Below, in pieces: positions 62,759 through 64,000 of a stretch of DNA of 64,000 nucleotides (position 1 is its first letter; every line of letters begins with the position of its first letter). The notes beneath the pieces were generated by a model that did no database searches, was not told where the DNA came from, and saw only the letters and a list, made by a program, of their open reading frames with translations. Origin of the DNA: Reinekea blandensis MED297 (lineage in GTDB: Bacteria; Pseudomonadota; Gammaproteobacteria; Pseudomonadales; Natronospirillaceae). The position numbers and the translations under genes were made by a program. Location: positions 386,789 through 450,788 of the forward strand of contig NZ_CH724149.1 of assembly GCF_000153185.1 (NCBI RefSeq), read 5' to 3'.

Positions 62759-63688
62759 TTATTCAGCCGGTTGGCGAAAGGTCATCATCTCAGCCAGTTC
62801 TGTCCGCATTCGCGGAATGGCAAAGTCCAGAAAACAAAGCAGTTTCAACGGCATTCGACCGCGTGCTACGTGCATCATGTGGATCGGGACCGGCTCGCGT
62901 TCATACTCGTTTAAAACACTCACCAGCGATCCAACTTTCAATGCCGGGAAGGCCTGATAATACAGAACCCGGGCAAAACCAATCTGAGCGACCGCGGCAT
63001 CGACCACGGCTTGCCCGCTATTCACTCTGAACCTCGGCGAGATCGGTACCTCAAACATCTGGCCGGTATCAGGGGCGCAAAATTGCCAGACCGGGAACGG
63101 TAAACGCGTGTCAAGCGTGACACAGGGTTGGTGTGACAGGTCGCTCGGATGATTCACTGGGCCCGTTTCTGCCAGCAGTTCCGGGCTGACGCACGTGATG
63201 AAGGGCATGGTGCCCACCTGAGTGGCGACCAGGTTGCTGTCCGGTAAGTGGCCGACTCTCAAGGCCATATCAATGTGCTCATCAATCAGGTCGACGTTCT
63301 GATCAGACAAATGCAGCTGAATCTGTATATCCGGGTACATCGCCAGAAACTCCGTCACCAGAGGCTGAAGATAGCGGCGGCCAAAGAGCAGAGGGGCGGT
63401 CAATACCAGATGGCCTTTTGGAGCCAGATACTCACCCTGAGCCTCGTGTTCGGCGCAGTCAACCAACTCCAGAATGGTCCGGGCTTTATCCAGATACTGG
63501 CTGCCGGCATCGGTCAGCGTGAGTTTGCGGGTTGTCCGGGTTAACAGGCGCGTTCCCAGCAGTTTTTCCAGGTCGGATATTTTCCGGCTGACAGTCGCCA
63601 GTGGCACGTTCATCGCTTTGCTGGCGGACGAAAAGCTCCCACGATCAATGACGTTGACCAGGGTCCGCATGGCCTCGAGTCGGTCCAT
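62759..63688 (-). CDS. LysR-family transcriptional regulator
   Basis: A 309-residue LysR protein: MDRLEAMRTLVNVIDRGSFSSASKAMNVPLATVSRKISDLEKLLG is the HTH, and the C-terminal domain is of CrgA-like type (SGQAVVDAAVAQIGFARVLYYQAFPAL). It is divergent from the carboxymuconolactone-decarboxylase-like gene, which is its likely target. Effector unknown. Confidence 0.94.
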   Translation of the reverse strand: MDRLEAMRTLVNVIDRGSFSSASKAMNVPLATVSRKISDLEKLLGTRLLTRTTRKLTLTDAGSQYLDKARTILELVDCAEHEAQGEYLAPKGHLVLTAPLLFGRRYLQPLVTEFLAMYPDIQIQLHLSDQNVDLIDEHIDMALRVGHLPDSNLVATQVGTMPFITCVSPELLAETGPVNHPSDLSHQPCVTLDTRLPFPVWQFCAPDTGQMFEVPISPRFRVNSGQAVVDAAVAQIGFARVLYYQAFPALKVGSLVSVLNEYEREPVPIHMMHVARGRMPLKLLCFLDFAIPRMRTELAEMMTFRQPAE

Positions 63689-63810
63689 TATTCTTCCATT
63701 TTCCGGAAATATGTTTCTCGAATATAGGGGATTATCCTGAAATATGAAAGTGGCTAGGATGCGCCCAGCAATCGAGCAGAGTCGATTGTACTCACTTAAA
63801 GGAGACGACT

Positions 63811-64000
63811 ATGTCACGTATCACTATCCCTGAACTGAATGCCTTGCCGGAAGCTTCTCAACCGATTCTGGAACGTGTTCAAAAGCAATTAGGTTCCCTG
63901 CCGAACCTGTTTCGACTCATTGGCGTCAGCAGCAAAGCTCTGACGGCCTACACCAACTTCAACAGTTCAATCTCGTTGGCTCTCGACGCCAAAACCCGGG
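63811..64000 (+). CDS. Carboxymuconolactone decarboxylase / AhpD-like protein, 5' part
   Basis: The first 63 codons are visible: MSRITIPELNALPEASQPIL, then KQLGSLPNLFRLIGVSSKALTAY, the typical start of the CMD/AhpD peroxidase-related family, whose catalytic CxxC lies later, outside the window. GGAGACGACT precedes ATG 63811. It is divergent from a LysR gene with 122 bases between. Confidence 0.85.
   Translation, partial: MSRITIPELNALPEASQPILERVQKQLGSLPNLFRLIGVSSKALTAYTNFNSSISLALDAKTR

Overview
The window looks like chromosomal DNA of a free-living, probably marine gammaproteobacterium of mid GC content (an Oceanospirillales-type genome is my inference from gene content). Pointers are Fur and Zur boxes, sigma-54 signals, a FadE-type acyl-CoA dehydrogenase, a cytochrome bd oxidase of the short Q-loop (CIO) kind, a BioMNY transporter, a formate/nitrite channel next to a PP2C-kinase fusion and cyanase, and large c-di-GMP/two-component proteins. 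No rRNA, tRNA or CRISPR was seen.

Layout. 1-4.9 kb: 3' end of a cytochrome P450, Nudix hydrolase, GH114-like lipoprotein, DUF1223 protein, Fur-boxed siderophore-interacting protein, acetyltransferase. 5-11.7 kb: nitrogen assimilation, with nirBD leftwards and nirC-like channel / PP2C-kinase / cyanase rightwards, separated by a 660-bp control region. 11.8-19.1 kb: zinc block with NicO-type transporter, znuA, Zur box, znuCB, two COG0523 GTPases, DUF1826 and zur. 19.3-20.5 kb: a NIT-ANTAR antiterminator (NasR type). 21.2-22.2 kb: two integron gene cassettes with unknown genes. 22.3-32.7 kb: pyruvate oxidase-like enzyme, LysR, QorB-like reductase, FadE, GbsR-cydAB, EamA transporter. 32.8-40.6 kb: a three-gene c-di-GMP/hybrid kinase operon. 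41-47.4 kb: alpha/beta hydrolase and bioYNM, split by a duplication enclosing an AT-richer island with an AraC regulator and a small family of unrecognised paralogues. 47.5-50.4 kb: acetyltransferase, NmrA/MarR pair, PilZ protein, lipoprotein. 50.6-57.6 kb: branched-chain-type ABC transporter with an acyl-CoA ligase. 57.7-64 kb: small enzymes, HPP membrane protein with TetR operators, a secreted Ig-like protein with a tiny lipoprotein, and a LysR / AhpD-like divergent pair.

The best system-level signal is nitrate/nitrite control. Both nir leaders carry a strong intrinsic terminator whose 5' arm is shared with a small hairpin having a six-base loop with A at position 1 and G at position 4, the known ANTAR target; the nirC-side leader also has a second upstream hairpin of that type and an excellent sigma-54 promoter. 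The NasR-type protein at 19.3-20.5 kb is the obvious trans-acting partner. This matches the Klebsiella nas paradigm but extends it to a nitrite channel, a kinase/phosphatase and cyanase. The second strong signal is the cassette pair at 21.2-22.2 kb, proved by matching boundary sequences, and the third is the duplicated, island-bearing biotin-transport locus.
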